From: Mycolicibacterium rhodesiae JS60
Lineage (GTDB): Bacteria; Actinomycetota; Actinomycetes; Mycobacteriales; Mycobacteriaceae
Reading direction: 5' to 3'
Assembly: GCA_000230935.2 (NCBI GenBank)
Contig: AGIQ01000003.1
Coordinates: 496,001 to 560,000, forward strand
DNA length: 64,000 nucleotides
The notes below the pieces were generated by a model. That model searched no databases and was not told where the DNA came from. It worked only from the letters and a program-made list of their open reading frames with translations. Position numbers and translations under genes: made by a program. Positions 40,146 to 50,873 of the stretch are shown piece after piece; position 1 is the stretch's first letter; every line of letters starts with the position of its first letter.

Positions 40146-40678
40146 GGTTCGTCGAAGAACTGTGACTTGTCGAGCAGTCGGCGATCCTTCTCGGTCTGCC
40201 GATCCTGGTGGTAGGCCTGGACCTGTTCGCCCACCCACTCCTCGAGCAGCTTGCGCTGCAAGTCGAACATCTCTTTTTCCTCGTCAGGTTCGGCGTGGTC
40301 GTAGCCGAGCAGGTGCAGCACACCATGCACGGTCAGCAGAGCCAGCTCCTGACCGAGGCTGTGTCCCGCGGCGGCGGCCTGGTCGGCGGCGAACTGGGGG
40401 CACAACACGATGTCACCGAGCATCGAGGGGCCGGGCTCAGGCGCATCGGGGCGACCGCCGGGCTCGAGCTCGTCCATCGGAAAGCTCATCACGTCGGTCG
40501 GGCCGGGCAGGTCCATCCAGCGCATGTGCAGATCGGCCATCGCGTTGGTGTCCAGCAGCACCATCGACAGCTCAGCGGCCGGATTGACGTCCATGCGCCG
40601 AATCACGAAGCGCGCGACGCTGATCAGTTCCTCTTCGGAAACGTCGAGGCCGGATTCGTTGGATACCTCGATGGTCAT
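40142..40678 (-). CDS. ybeY: Endoribonuclease YbeY
   Basis: A 178-residue metal-dependent RNase for 16S rRNA maturation and ribosome quality control. The motif HGVLHLLGYDHAEPDEEKEMF (H-x3-H-x5-H) binds the catalytic metal. It lies 11 nt after phoH and overlaps the CorC start. Confidence 0.96.
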   Translation of the reverse strand: MTIEVSNESGLDVSEEELISVARFVIRRMDVNPAAELSMVLLDTNAMADLHMRWMDLPGPTDVMSFPMDELEPGGRPDAPEPGPSMLGDIVLCPQFAADQAAAAGHSLGQELALLTVHGVLHLLGYDHAEPDEEKEMFDLQRKLLEEWVGEQVQAYHQDRQTEKDRRLLDKSQFFDEP

Positions 40679-40689
40679 GTGCGATGCCC

Positions 40690-42837
<2,148 letters not shown>

Positions 42838-42936
42838 CCTACCGCCGGGCCGTGACCCGGTGAAGTCGATAACGCCTGGGCGCTGGAGCACCTGCACGGT
42901 GACGGAGTGGCGATACTCACCACCCGGCTCTGACCG

Positions 42937-43347
42937 CTACTCCCGGGTGAACGCGTCGTGGGTGAGCGCCGAGTTCATGAAGTCCCGGAAGTGCAGCCAC
43001 TTGCCGTCTCGCAGCGCGATGATGTGGGCGAATTCCGACTCCCAGGTGTGCCCGGTGGCGGTCCGCAGGAACGTCTGGTGGCCCCAGACCGCCAGATTGT
43101 CACCGTCTTCGATGAACAGCCACGGTTCCATCGCCGTGATCTGGATGTGGCTGCCGACGATGGAGAAGAACTCAATGGCCGCCTCGATGCCGTGGTAGTC
43201 ACCGGCATAGGGGATGGCGTCGCTGCCGTAGTAGGTGATCCGGATCTCCGGATCCATATGGCTCAGCGCGGTTGCGAGGTCACCGGCGGGAACCGCCGCG
43301 TAGATCGCTTTGGTCGCGGCGATGTTGCCGCTCTCGGCGGTGGTCAT
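42937..43347 (-). CDS. SnoaL-like (NTF2-fold) protein
   Basis: A 136-residue cone-fold protein (TKAIYAAVPAGDLATALSHM, YYHGIEAAIEFFSIVG-like, then EFAHIIALRDGKWLHFRDFM). Such proteins act as small-molecule isomerases, cyclases or hydrolases. Its start overlaps the P450 stop (ATGA), so the two are coupled and it probably acts on the P450 product. Confidence 0.82.
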   Translation of the reverse strand: MTTAESGNIAATKAIYAAVPAGDLATALSHMDPEIRITYYGSDAIPYAGDYHGIEAAIEFFSIVGSHIQITAMEPWLFIEDGDNLAVWGHQTFLRTATGHTWESEFAHIIALRDGKWLHFRDFMNSALTHDAFTRE

Positions 43348-44582
43348 TGAGCCAGCTGCAGCGGCAGGCGGACGAATCCGTGGGTGAGCAGGCTCGCGGT
43401 CTGCCGGACGCCCGGCTCCTCGGACAACCCGATCACCGAGTACCGGTCGAGCACGGCGTTGACGACGGCGGACACCTCCAGCCGTGCCAGCGGCGCGCCC
43501 AGGCAGAAGTGCAGGCCGTGGCCGAACGCCAGATGCTGACGAATGTTGGGCCGGTCGAGGTCGAGGCGTTGGGGTTCTTCGAAGACCGCGGGATCGTGGT
43601 TGGCCGATCCGAAGAACAACGCCACCCAGTCCCCCTTCTTGATCTGGGCGCCGTCGATCTCGACATCGCGGGTCGCGATGCGGAACAACCGCTGCGGCCC
43701 GGTGAGCCTTGCGACTTCCTCGATGAACGTGTTCACCAGCGACCGGTCCGCCCGCAGCCGGGCGGTGACGGCAGGTTCGCGCGCCATGGCGTGCAGGACA
43801 CTGCCGATCAGGTAGGTCGTCGTCTCGCTGCCCGCGACCACCAGCGTCACGCAGAACCGGACCACCTGCTCCGGGGTCAGCCGCTGCCCGTCGAGCTGCG
43901 CCCGCAACAACGCGGAGATCAGATCTTCGGCTTCCTCGACGTCCTGCGAATCATCAAGGCGTGCACTGTGTTCGATGACCCGTTCGGTGAATGCCTGCAC
44001 CATCTCCATGTTGCTGGCCATCCGCTCCTGCGGCGTCATCGTCGAGGAGAGCATGAAGGCGTTGGCCCAGTTCTTGAATCGGACGTGGTCGCCCTCGGGA
44101 AGACCGAGCAGCCGCACCATGGCGCGGGTGGGTACCTCGTCGGCGAACTCCATCACGTCTGGATCGCCGTCGTGGGCGCGGGCATCGAAATCGGCGAGCA
44201 GCACCGGCACCAGGTCGGCGAGCCAGTTCTCCAGCCGGCGGATGCGCCGCGGCGAGAACGCCTGGCTGACCAGCTTGCGTTCGCCGGTGTGCGCGGGCGG
44301 GTCGGTGTTGACCAACATCAGGCTCGGAGCCGACGACGCCTCCTGGATGGGGTCGCGCGACGAGAACGTCTCACTGTCGCGGGCCGCCGCGAAAACCTGG
44401 TCGTAGCGGAACAGCGCCCAGGCGCTGACCGGATCGTCGGCGCCGGGCACCGTCCCCGGGGGCCAGTCCTGGTAGCCCGGCACCGGCGAGGAATCCCGCA
44501 GTTGCTCGAAGAGCGGATAGGGGTTTGCGATCCCCTCCGGAGTGGTCAGCATGTGGAGCGCAGAAGCGGTCGTCGAGGTCAT
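43344..44582 (-). CDS. Cytochrome P450
   Basis: A 412-residue soluble bacterial P450. The I-helix VVAGSETTTYLIG, the K-helix E-V-A-R and the heme-binding loop FGHGLHFCLGAPLAR with the thiolate Cys at about residue 360 are all intact. It needs ferredoxin partners encoded elsewhere. ATG 44582 is chosen; the longer frame upstream runs into the divergent regulator. Substrate unknown; the coupled SnoaL-like gene suggests modification of a lipid, sterol or polyketide-type ring. Confidence 0.92.
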   Translation of the reverse strand: MTSTTASALHMLTTPEGIANPYPLFEQLRDSSPVPGYQDWPPGTVPGADDPVSAWALFRYDQVFAAARDSETFSSRDPIQEASSAPSLMLVNTDPPAHTGERKLVSQAFSPRRIRRLENWLADLVPVLLADFDARAHDGDPDVMEFADEVPTRAMVRLLGLPEGDHVRFKNWANAFMLSSTMTPQERMASNMEMVQAFTERVIEHSARLDDSQDVEEAEDLISALLRAQLDGQRLTPEQVVRFCVTLVVAGSETTTYLIGSVLHAMAREPAVTARLRADRSLVNTFIEEVARLTGPQRLFRIATRDVEIDGAQIKKGDWVALFFGSANHDPAVFEEPQRLDLDRPNIRQHLAFGHGLHFCLGAPLARLEVSAVVNAVLDRYSVIGLSEEPGVRQTASLLTHGFVRLPLQLAQ

Positions 44583-44700
44583 GCCAACAGCCTCATTGCT
44601 CCCGCGGGCACCGGTCGATCTCCCGATGGAGGTCAGTTGCGCTCCCGACCGGGCGGTTTTGCCACTACAGCCCCGGTTGCGGTGAGACGATCGGCTCACT

Positions 44701-45885
44701 GTGACCGCCACCACTGACTCGCTTGACGCCCTCCCGGTAACCGCACTGATCGACGGCAATCACCCTGGCTGGGCGTCCAAACAACCGCCGACCAGCGCGG
44801 TGACCCGCCGCTACGACGAGGCCTGCCGGCTGGGCATCGTCGAACGCGCCGACGACCCGATCCGGGCCGTCGCCGACACCGTCGACGCCAACGCCACCCT
44901 GGTGCGCGAGGCGTTGGAAGCCCTCGGCGACGAGAAGGCACTGACCGCACTGGAAGCGGTGCTCGACCTGTCCTTGCTGGAACGCCAGCTGATCGAGGAC
45001 GCCGCCCGGCGCAGGACGCTGGCGCTGCTACGCGTACAGGAAGGACTGTCCAAACTGCGTGGCATCGACGAGGTCGCCAAGATCGTCGACCGCGCTCCGC
45101 GTGAACTCGTCGAGTCGTGCGGGTTCGACCGGGCCGTCCTCTTCCGGGTGCACGAGGGCAAGATGGTGATGGAATCGGCGTACTTCGGCGACGACGTCGA
45201 GGGTGCCGAGAAGATGGTCGCCTTCGCCCAGTCCGTCGCCCCGCCGCTGGACCACATGCTGCTCGAGACACAGATGATCCGAAGGCACGCACCGGAAATC
45301 GTCCGTGACGCCCGCAACGACCCGCGGGTGAACCGCCCGATCATCGACTTCTCGCTGACCCACTCCTACGTCGCGGCCCCGGTCATGCCGACCGGGCGGG
45401 TGATCGGGTTCCTGCACGCCGACCGGCTGTATTCCGGGCGCACCGTCGACGAGATCGACCGAGATACGGTGTGGGCGTTCGCCGAAGGGTTCGGCTACGC
45501 CTTCGAGCGCACGGTGCTGATGGAGCGGATGCGCCGCCAGCATGCCGAGGTGCGCAGCGCGCTGGCCACCGCAGAGCAGGCGGCCCAGGCCCTCCAGGAC
45601 GCGGACCTGGAACTGCGCAAAGTCGAGCCCGCCGAGCGCAGCCCGGCCAGCCGCCGGCTGGCCGAGGTCGAGTCGCGAGTGCATGACATGCTGACCCGCC
45701 GCGAAGCCGAGGTACTGCGGCTGATGGCCGACGGGCGCACCAATCAGCAGATCGCCGACGAACTGGTGATCACCCCCGGCACGGTGAAATCCCATGTGAA
45801 GCGGGTACTTCGCAAGCTGCACGCCAGCAATCGCGCCGAGGCGGCGTCGATCTACGCGCGACTGGCCCGGCCCGAGCCGTCCTGA
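44701..45885 (+). CDS. GAF-domain LuxR-type transcriptional regulator
   Basis: A 394-residue regulator. Residues about 115-270 form a GAF-like sensor (ELVESCGFDRAVLFRVHEGK; SYVAAPVMPTGRVIGFLHAD), followed by a helical linker and a C-terminal LuxR HTH (LTRREAEVLRLMADGRTNQQ; TPGTVKSHVKRVLRKLHASN). It is divergent from the P450 with 118 nt between starts and is the likely regulator of that pair. It converges with rsmE (3-nt gap). GTG start 44701. Confidence 0.88.
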   Translation: MTATTDSLDALPVTALIDGNHPGWASKQPPTSAVTRRYDEACRLGIVERADDPIRAVADTVDANATLVREALEALGDEKALTALEAVLDLSLLERQLIEDAARRRTLALLRVQEGLSKLRGIDEVAKIVDRAPRELVESCGFDRAVLFRVHEGKMVMESAYFGDDVEGAEKMVAFAQSVAPPLDHMLLETQMIRRHAPEIVRDARNDPRVNRPIIDFSLTHSYVAAPVMPTGRVIGFLHADRLYSGRTVDEIDRDTVWAFAEGFGYAFERTVLMERMRRQHAEVRSALATAEQAAQALQDADLELRKVEPAERSPASRRLAEVESRVHDMLTRREAEVLRLMADGRTNQQIADELVITPGTVKSHVKRVLRKLHASNRAEAASIYARLARPEPS

Positions 45886-45888
45886 CCC

Positions 45889-46641
45889 TCAGCCGATCGA
45901 CCAGCGCGACGTCAGCACCCCGAGTGCGCCCAGCGCCACGGCCGCGGCGGTCGTCGTGCGCAGAACGGTCGGGCCCAGCCGGACCGCGGCTGCCCCGGCC
46001 GCCACCAATGCGTCGAGCTCTCCGTCGCTGATCCCACCCTCGGGACCTACCAGCAACATGATCGAATTCGCTTGCGCCACAGGAAGTTCAGCTAGCGGAT
46101 GATCGGCCGATTCATGCAGCGCCAGCACCAGCCCGCCGGCTCTCACCCGATCCGCGACCTCAGCCACCAGCGCCTTGGTCACCAGCGGCCCGGCGATGTC
46201 GGGAATGTAGGCGCGCCGCGACTGGCGAGCCGCCGACCGCGCCACCGCACGCCAGCGGCGCAACCCCTTCTCGGCCCGCTCGCCGTCCCAGCGCGCGACG
46301 CACCGGTCCGCCTGCCAGGCGATGAAGTCGTCGGCGCCGGCCTCGGTGGCCAGCTCGATCGCCAACTCCGATCGTTCCGACTTCGGAATGCCCTGTGCAA
46401 CAGTCACCGTCGGGGCGGGACGGGCCGCCGTCCAGCGTTCGAGTACCCGAGCTGAGAACCCGCGCTTGCTGGTCTCCTCGACCTCGCAGCGAGCCAATAC
46501 CCCGTCGCCGTCGGACAGCACGAGCGCTTCACCCGGACGGATGCGCCGTACCGTGGCGGCGTGGAAGCCTTCGTCGCCGTCTACGACGGCACGCTCCCCG
46601 ACCGCCGGAACGGCGTCGGCGTAGAACAGGGTGTCGGCCAA
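45889..46641 (-). CDS. rsmE: 16S rRNA (uracil1498-N3)-methyltransferase RsmE
   Basis: A 250-residue SPOUT methyltransferase for m3U1498 of 16S rRNA. It has the N-terminal PUA-like part (FHAATVRRIRPGEALVLSDG) and the SPOUT knot (LLVGPEGGISDGELDAL; RLGPTVLRTTTAAAVAL). The start appears to be TTG 46641, only 3 nt after the dnaJ2 stop and in the same reading frame (TAG-GCG-TTG). No ATG or GTG fits the family N-terminus MADTLFYAD. Confidence 0.92.
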   Translation of the reverse strand: MADTLFYADAVPAVGERAVVDGDEGFHAATVRRIRPGEALVLSDGDGVLARCEVEETSKRGFSARVLERWTAARPAPTVTVAQGIPKSERSELAIELATEAGADDFIAWQADRCVARWDGERAEKGLRRWRAVARSAARQSRRAYIPDIAGPLVTKALVAEVADRVRAGGLVLALHESADHPLAELPVAQANSIMLLVGPEGGISDGELDALVAAGAAAVRLGPTVLRTTTAAAVALGALGVLTSRWSIG

Positions 46642-46644
46642 CGC

Positions 46645-47784
46645 CTAGCGGCCGCTGAAGGTTTCGCGCAGCCGGCTGAACAGGCCGCCGGAGTTACCTG
46701 CCGCGGCGTGCGCGGACCTGACTTCGGGCTCGGCGTGGCTGCGCGTCTTGAACTCGGAGAGCAGTTCCCTGGCCCGCGCGTCGAGCTTGCCGGGCACCGT
46801 CACCTCGATGTGCGCGTGCAGGTTCCCGCGCACGCCGGAACGCAGGTGCGGCATACCGTGTCCGCGCAACGTGGTCACCGAGCCCGGCTGAGTGCCGGGC
46901 TCGATGGTGATCTCGGTCGGCCCGTCGAGAATGGCGTCGACGGTCACGGTGGTGCCGAGCGCGGCGTCGACCATCGGCACCGAGATCGTGCAGTGCAGGT
47001 CGTCGCCGTCGCGGATGAAGATGTCGTGCTGCTGCTCGTGGACTTCGACGTAGAGGTCGCCCGCCGGCCCGCCGCCCGGGCCGACCTCGCCCTGGGCGGC
47101 CAGCCGGACGCGCATGCCGTCGCCGACACCAGCCGGGATCTTCACGCTGATATCCCGGCGGGCGCGCACGCGGCCGTCGCCGCCGCACCGGTGACACGGG
47201 TCGGGGATCACCTCGCCGACACCGCGGCAGGTCGGGCAGGGACGGGAGGTCATCACCTGGCCGAGCAGGGAGCGCTGCACGGTCTGCACCTCGCCGCGGC
47301 CGCCGCAGGTGTCGCACGCGACCGGGGTGGAATTGCCGTGAGTTCCCTTGCCCTGGCAGATGTCACACAGCACGGCGGTGTCGACGGTGACCTGCTTGGT
47401 CACGCCGGTCGCGCACTCGGACAGGTCCAGCCGCATCCGCAGCAGCGAGTCCGACCCGGGACGCACCCGCCCGATCGGACCGCGCGATGCGCCGCCACCG
47501 CCGAAAAACGCTTCGAACACGTCACCCAAACCGCCGAAGCCACTGAAGCCGTTGGCCGCGCCGGCGCCCTCGAGCGGATCTCCACCGAGGTCGACGATGC
47601 GGCGCTTCTCCGGATCGGACAGCACCTCGTAGGCGGCGCTGATCTCCTTGAACCGATGCTGGGCGGCCTCGTCGGGGTTGACGTCGGGGTGCAGCTCGCG
47701 GGCCAGCTTTCGATAGGCGCGCTTGATCTCCTGATCGCTGGCGCCCTGGCTCACCCCGAGTAAGCCGTAGTAATCCCGTGCCAC
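46645..47784 (-). CDS. dnaJ: Chaperone DnaJ (DnaJ2)
   Basis: A 379-residue type I J-protein that stimulates DnaK. It has the J domain with HPD (KLARELHPDVNPDEA), a Gly/Phe-rich linker, four zinc-binding repeats (CDICQGKG, CDTCGGRG, CPTCRGVG, CHRCGGDG) and C-terminal substrate-binding domains. It lies 27 nt downstream of hrcA and is expected to be under HrcA/CIRCE control. Confidence 0.96.
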   Translation of the reverse strand: MARDYYGLLGVSQGASDQEIKRAYRKLARELHPDVNPDEAAQHRFKEISAAYEVLSDPEKRRIVDLGGDPLEGAGAANGFSGFGGLGDVFEAFFGGGGASRGPIGRVRPGSDSLLRMRLDLSECATGVTKQVTVDTAVLCDICQGKGTHGNSTPVACDTCGGRGEVQTVQRSLLGQVMTSRPCPTCRGVGEVIPDPCHRCGGDGRVRARRDISVKIPAGVGDGMRVRLAAQGEVGPGGGPAGDLYVEVHEQQHDIFIRDGDDLHCTISVPMVDAALGTTVTVDAILDGPTEITIEPGTQPGSVTTLRGHGMPHLRSGVRGNLHAHIEVTVPGKLDARARELLSEFKTRSHAEPEVRSAHAAAGNSGGLFSRLRETFSGR

Positions 47785-47811
47785 ACTTGACCTTTCGAAA
47801 AATCCCGCCGG

Positions 47812-48849
47812 CTATCCGGCCCGGTGTCCTAGGACATCGCCGATGTACATCGCAACCGCCGCGACATTGGCAATAGTCCCCGGATAGTCCATTCTGGTCG
47901 GCCCCAAGACGCCCATGCCGCCGAAGACGGTGCCCGAACTGCCGTAGGTCGTGGTCACCACCGATGTGCCGGCCATCTGTTCGGCCTCGGTCTCATGGCC
48001 GATGCGCACCGTGACCTTACCCGCTTCCTGCTGGGCGGCCAGCAGCCGAAGCACCACCACCTGCTCCTCGAGGGCTTCCAGGATCGAGCGCAGCGAGCCG
48101 CCGAAGTCGGCGGTGTTGCGCGTCAGGTTGGCGGTGCCGCCCATCAACAGGCGTTCCTCGTTGTGTTCGACCAGGGATTCCAGCAGCACGGTCGCCGAAC
48201 GCCCGACGGCATCGCCCAGCCCGCCGGATCCGTCGAGCTGCGCGGCGAGGTCCGCAACCGCGGCCGAGGCCGCGGCGAGGCGCTTGCCCTCGAGCGCTTG
48301 ACCGAGCAGTTCACGCAATTGGGACAGCTGGTGATCGTCGATGGTGTCGCCAAGCTCGACCATGCGCTGGTCGACCCGGCCGGAGTCGGTGATGACCACC
48401 ATCAGCAGCCGCGCGGGGGTGATCGCCACGATCTCGAGGTGGCGGACCGTCGACGTGGACAGCGTCGGGTACTGGACGATCGCGACCTGGCGAGTCAGCT
48501 GGGCCAGCAGCTTCACCGCACGGCGCAGCACATCGTCGAGGTCGACCCCGGACTCCAGGAATTGCATGATCGCGCGGCGCTCGGAGCCGGACAGCGGTTT
48601 GACGTCGTCGATGCGGTCGACGAACTCGCGATAGCCCTTCTCGGTGGGCACCCGCCCGGAGCTGGTGTGGGGCTGGGTGATGTAGCCCTCGGCCTCCAGC
48701 ACGGCCATGTCGTTGCGCACGGTGGCGCTGGACACCCCGAGGTTGTGGCGGTCGACGAGGGCCTTGGATCCGATCGGTTCCTTGGTCGCGACGAAGTCGG
48801 CGACGATGGCGCGAAGTACCTCAAAGCGACGGTCGTCGGCACTTCCCAT
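47812..48849 (-). CDS. hrcA: Heat-inducible transcription repressor HrcA
   Basis: A 345-residue repressor of chaperone genes that binds CIRCE. It has the N-terminal winged helix (RRFEVLRAIVADFVATKEPI; LGVSSATVRNDMAVLEAEGY) and the HrcA core (TSSGRVPTEKGYREFVDRID; MDYPGTIANVAAVAMYIGD). ATG 48849 (MGSADDRRF) has GGAGGTGG upstream and matches the family start. First gene of hrcA-dnaJ2-rsmE. Confidence 0.96.
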   Translation of the reverse strand: MGSADDRRFEVLRAIVADFVATKEPIGSKALVDRHNLGVSSATVRNDMAVLEAEGYITQPHTSSGRVPTEKGYREFVDRIDDVKPLSGSERRAIMQFLESGVDLDDVLRRAVKLLAQLTRQVAIVQYPTLSTSTVRHLEIVAITPARLLMVVITDSGRVDQRMVELGDTIDDHQLSQLRELLGQALEGKRLAAASAAVADLAAQLDGSGGLGDAVGRSATVLLESLVEHNEERLLMGGTANLTRNTADFGGSLRSILEALEEQVVVLRLLAAQQEAGKVTVRIGHETEAEQMAGTSVVTTTYGSSGTVFGGMGVLGPTRMDYPGTIANVAAVAMYIGDVLGHRAG

Positions 48850-48873
48850 CTGATCCACCTCCACGTTGCGTTC

Positions 48874-48879
48874 ATTTTA
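48874..48879 (-). promoter_or_regulatory. hrcA -10 box
   Basis: TAAAAT on the minus strand, 24 nt before the hrcA start codon and just downstream of the CIRCE-like palindrome. Confidence 0.5.
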
Positions 48880-48898
48880 CGGTCAGCTTCACTCGTAG

Positions 48899-48925
48899 TT
48901 AGCACCCATGCGCGCCGAGTGCCAC
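48899..48925. promoter_or_regulatory. CIRCE-like element upstream of hrcA
   Basis: TTAGCACCC-N9-GAGTGCCAC matches the CIRCE consensus TTAGCACTC-N9-GAGTGCTAA at 15 of 18 arm positions. It lies around the -35 region of the hrcA operon promoter, indicating autorepression. Confidence 0.75.
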
Positions 48926-49037
48926 CGCGCGCCGCGCGAACAGAAGTTCGCCCGGCGCTGACGTGCGGCGCGACAGCGACTAGCCTTGCTCCAATGGTGA
49001 TGCGGAGTCGGGGGGCTGCGCTCGGGACTACGGCCCG

Positions 49038-49358
49038 ATGATCTTCAAGGGCGTTCGGGAGGGTAAGCCTTATCCCGAGCATGGCCTGACCTACCGCGAC
49101 TGGTCGCAGATCCCCCCGCGACAGATCCGCCTCGACGAATTGGTCACCACCACAACGGTGCTCGCACTGGATCGTCTGCTCTCGGAGGACTCCACGTTCT
49201 ACGGCGACCTGTTCCCGCATGCCGTCCGTTGGCACGGCGTGATCTACCTCGAGGACGGCCTGCACCGCGCGGTGCGCGCCGCACTACGTAATCGCACCGT
49301 GCTGCATGCCCGGGTCTTCGACATGGACGGCGGAGTCAACGGGCAGTACCCGAGCTGA
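49038..49358 (+). CDS. Conserved mycobacterial protein (Rv2375-like)
   Basis: A 106-residue protein: MIFKGVREGKPYPEHGLTYR, then DLFPHAVRWHGVIYLEDGLH and RAALRNRTVLHARVFDMDG. Conserved next to hrcA in mycobacteria. The central block resembles the ParB-like nuclease fold of some actinobacterial regulators; I am unsure. Divergent from hrcA with 188 nt between. Confidence 0.78.
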   Translation: MIFKGVREGKPYPEHGLTYRDWSQIPPRQIRLDELVTTTTVLALDRLLSEDSTFYGDLFPHAVRWHGVIYLEDGLHRAVRAALRNRTVLHARVFDMDGGVNGQYPS

Positions 49359-49360
49359 GT

Positions 49361-49393
49361 CAACCCCCCGGTCGCTTCGCTCTTGCCCGCCGA
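49361..49393 (-). repeat. Short interspersed repeat between convergent genes
   Basis: Read on the minus strand this starts TCGGCGGGCAAGAGCGAAGC and matches the copy inside the MFS gene (5454-5487) at 28 of 32 positions. It fills almost the whole 36-nt gap between the Rv2375-like gene and hemW. Confidence 0.65.
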
Positions 49394-49394
49394 A

Positions 49395-50567
49395 TCAGTC
49401 CAGCACGTCCCGCACCACGGCATCGGCCAGCAACCGCCCGCGGTCGGTGAGCACCAGCCGGTCGCCGGCCCGGATCAGCAGATCCCCTGCCACCGCATCG
49501 TCCGCGCGCCGCCGTTCGGATTCCGTGAGCGCCGCCAGCGGCAGCCCCGTGCGTAACCGGATGCCCAGCAGCACGTTCTCGATGTGCCGGGCGTGGGCGT
49601 CGAGGCGCTCAAACTCGGCGACCGGCGCCTGGCCGCGGGTGAGCGCTTCGGCGTAGGCGCTCGGATGCTTGACGTTCCACCAGCGGGTATCGCCGACAAA
49701 GCCGTGAGCGCCGGGACCCGCACCCCACCATTGCCCGCCGTTCCAGTAGCCGACGTTATGCCGGCATTCGCCACCGGGACGGCTCCAGTTCGACACCTCG
49801 TACCAGCCCAGCCCGGCCGCGGCGAGCCGCCGGTCGAGCAGCTCGTAGCGGTGGGCGAGGACGTCGTCGTCGGGTGCGTCGATCTCCCCGCGCCGCACCC
49901 GGCGGGCCAGCGCCGTGCCGTCCTCGACGACGAGCGCGTAGGCCGACACATGGTCGACTCCGGCGGCCAGTGCGGCATCGACCGAGCGCACCAGGTCGTC
50001 GTCGGACTCCCCCGGCGTGCCGTAGATGAGGTCGATGTTGAGGTGCTCGAAGCCGGCCGCCGTCGCCTCGGCGGCGGCGGTCAGGGCCCGGCCGGGCGAA
50101 TGCGTCCGGTCGAGCACCGCCAGCACCCGCGGCGACGTCGACTGCATGCCCAGCGACACCCGGGTGTAGCCGGCCGCGCGGATCTGGGAGAAGAACTCCG
50201 GCGACGTCGACTCCGGGTTGGCCTCGGTGGTCACCTCCGCCCCGGCAGTCAGGGCGAAGGTGTCCCGCACCGCGTCGAGCACCTCGGCCAGCCCGGGTCC
50301 GCCGAGCAGCGACGGGGTGCCGCCGCCGACGAACACCGTGTCGACCGGCACCGCGCCCAGCAGGCCGGCGGCCAAGTCGAGCTCGGCGCGCAGCGCAGTC
50401 AGCCAGCCCTGTGGGGACGCTCCGCCGAGCTCGGCGGCGGTGTAGGTGTTGAAGTCGCAGTACCCGCAGCGGGTAGCGCAGAACGGAACATGGATGTAGA
50501 TGCCGAACGCCGTGCCGGGCGTCAGGGCGAGTTCCGGTAGGGCGGCCGGTGCGGGACGGACCGACAT
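49395..50567 (-). CDS. hemW: Radical SAM heme chaperone HemW (HemN-like)
   Basis: A 390-residue radical SAM protein. The cluster motif CATRCGYCDF (C-x3-C-x2-C) follows YIHVPF near residue 24; GGGTPSLL and the HemW-specific HNVGYW are present. Length near 390 and the HNxxYW motif favour HemW, which delivers heme, over HemN coproporphyrinogen dehydrogenase. ATG 50567 (MSVRPAP) is chosen; the longer frame upstream is the shadow of the leader and sirA region. Confidence 0.92.
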   Translation of the reverse strand: MSVRPAPAALPELALTPGTAFGIYIHVPFCATRCGYCDFNTYTAAELGGASPQGWLTALRAELDLAAGLLGAVPVDTVFVGGGTPSLLGGPGLAEVLDAVRDTFALTAGAEVTTEANPESTSPEFFSQIRAAGYTRVSLGMQSTSPRVLAVLDRTHSPGRALTAAAEATAAGFEHLNIDLIYGTPGESDDDLVRSVDAALAAGVDHVSAYALVVEDGTALARRVRRGEIDAPDDDVLAHRYELLDRRLAAAGLGWYEVSNWSRPGGECRHNVGYWNGGQWWGAGPGAHGFVGDTRWWNVKHPSAYAEALTRGQAPVAEFERLDAHARHIENVLLGIRLRTGLPLAALTESERRRADDAVAGDLLIRAGDRLVLTDRGRLLADAVVRDVLD

Positions 50568-50651
50568 CGCTCCAGTGTCGCAGAGCCGACTTTTGCTCAC
50601 CGCGAGCCAAAATTTGGCCCGGTTGGAGCTATTGACGCGGTTCGTGGCAGA

Positions 50652-50753
50652 ATGGCGCGCATGCCTGCCCCCCAGAACCTGCGCCGTGTGGCACTGGTGG
50701 CTCGGCGGCATGTCGATTTCAAGCGCGTCTGTACCTGTTGTTGTCTGGCTTGA
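50652..50753 (+). CDS. Cys-rich leader peptide upstream of sirA
   Basis: A 33-codon ORF starting ATG 50652 (or ATG 50661) and ending R-V-C-T-C-C-C-L-A, with four Cys codons in the last seven. Leaderless polycysteine sORFs act as cysteine-responsive attenuators in front of sulfur genes in mycobacteria, including the sirA-type operon. Slow translation of the Cys codons would report cysteine shortage. A TTGACG at 50632-50637 lies upstream, but the promoter is not well defined. The ORF stops 120 nt before sirA. Confidence 0.8.
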   Translation: MARMPAPQNLRRVALVARRHVDFKRVCTCCCLA

Positions 50754-50780
50754 CGCCGTAGACCCGCCCACCTGTACTTC

Positions 50781-50866
50781 AGCTGGCCGACCGGATCTGC
50801 GCCGCCGGAAACAGCTCACCGGTGGATTCGCGCGATTCGAACGCCAGCTCCTTGCCATCGAGGAGC
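50781..50866 (+). promoter_or_regulatory. Alternative RNA structures at the sirA ribosome site
   Basis: GCTCCT (50847-50852) can pair with AGGAGC (50861-50866), hiding the sirA Shine-Dalgarno in an 8-nt-loop hairpin. GCCAGCT (50843-50849), which overlaps the hairpin's left arm, can instead pair with AGCTGGC (50781-50787) and free the site. This fits leader-peptide control; the folding is inferred by eye. Confidence 0.5.
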
Positions 50867-50873
50867 ACATTTC

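Noticed and set aside
46561..47763. 400-residue plus-strand frame
   Set aside because: Antisense to dnaJ2 and the rsmE start; no domain or ribosome site.
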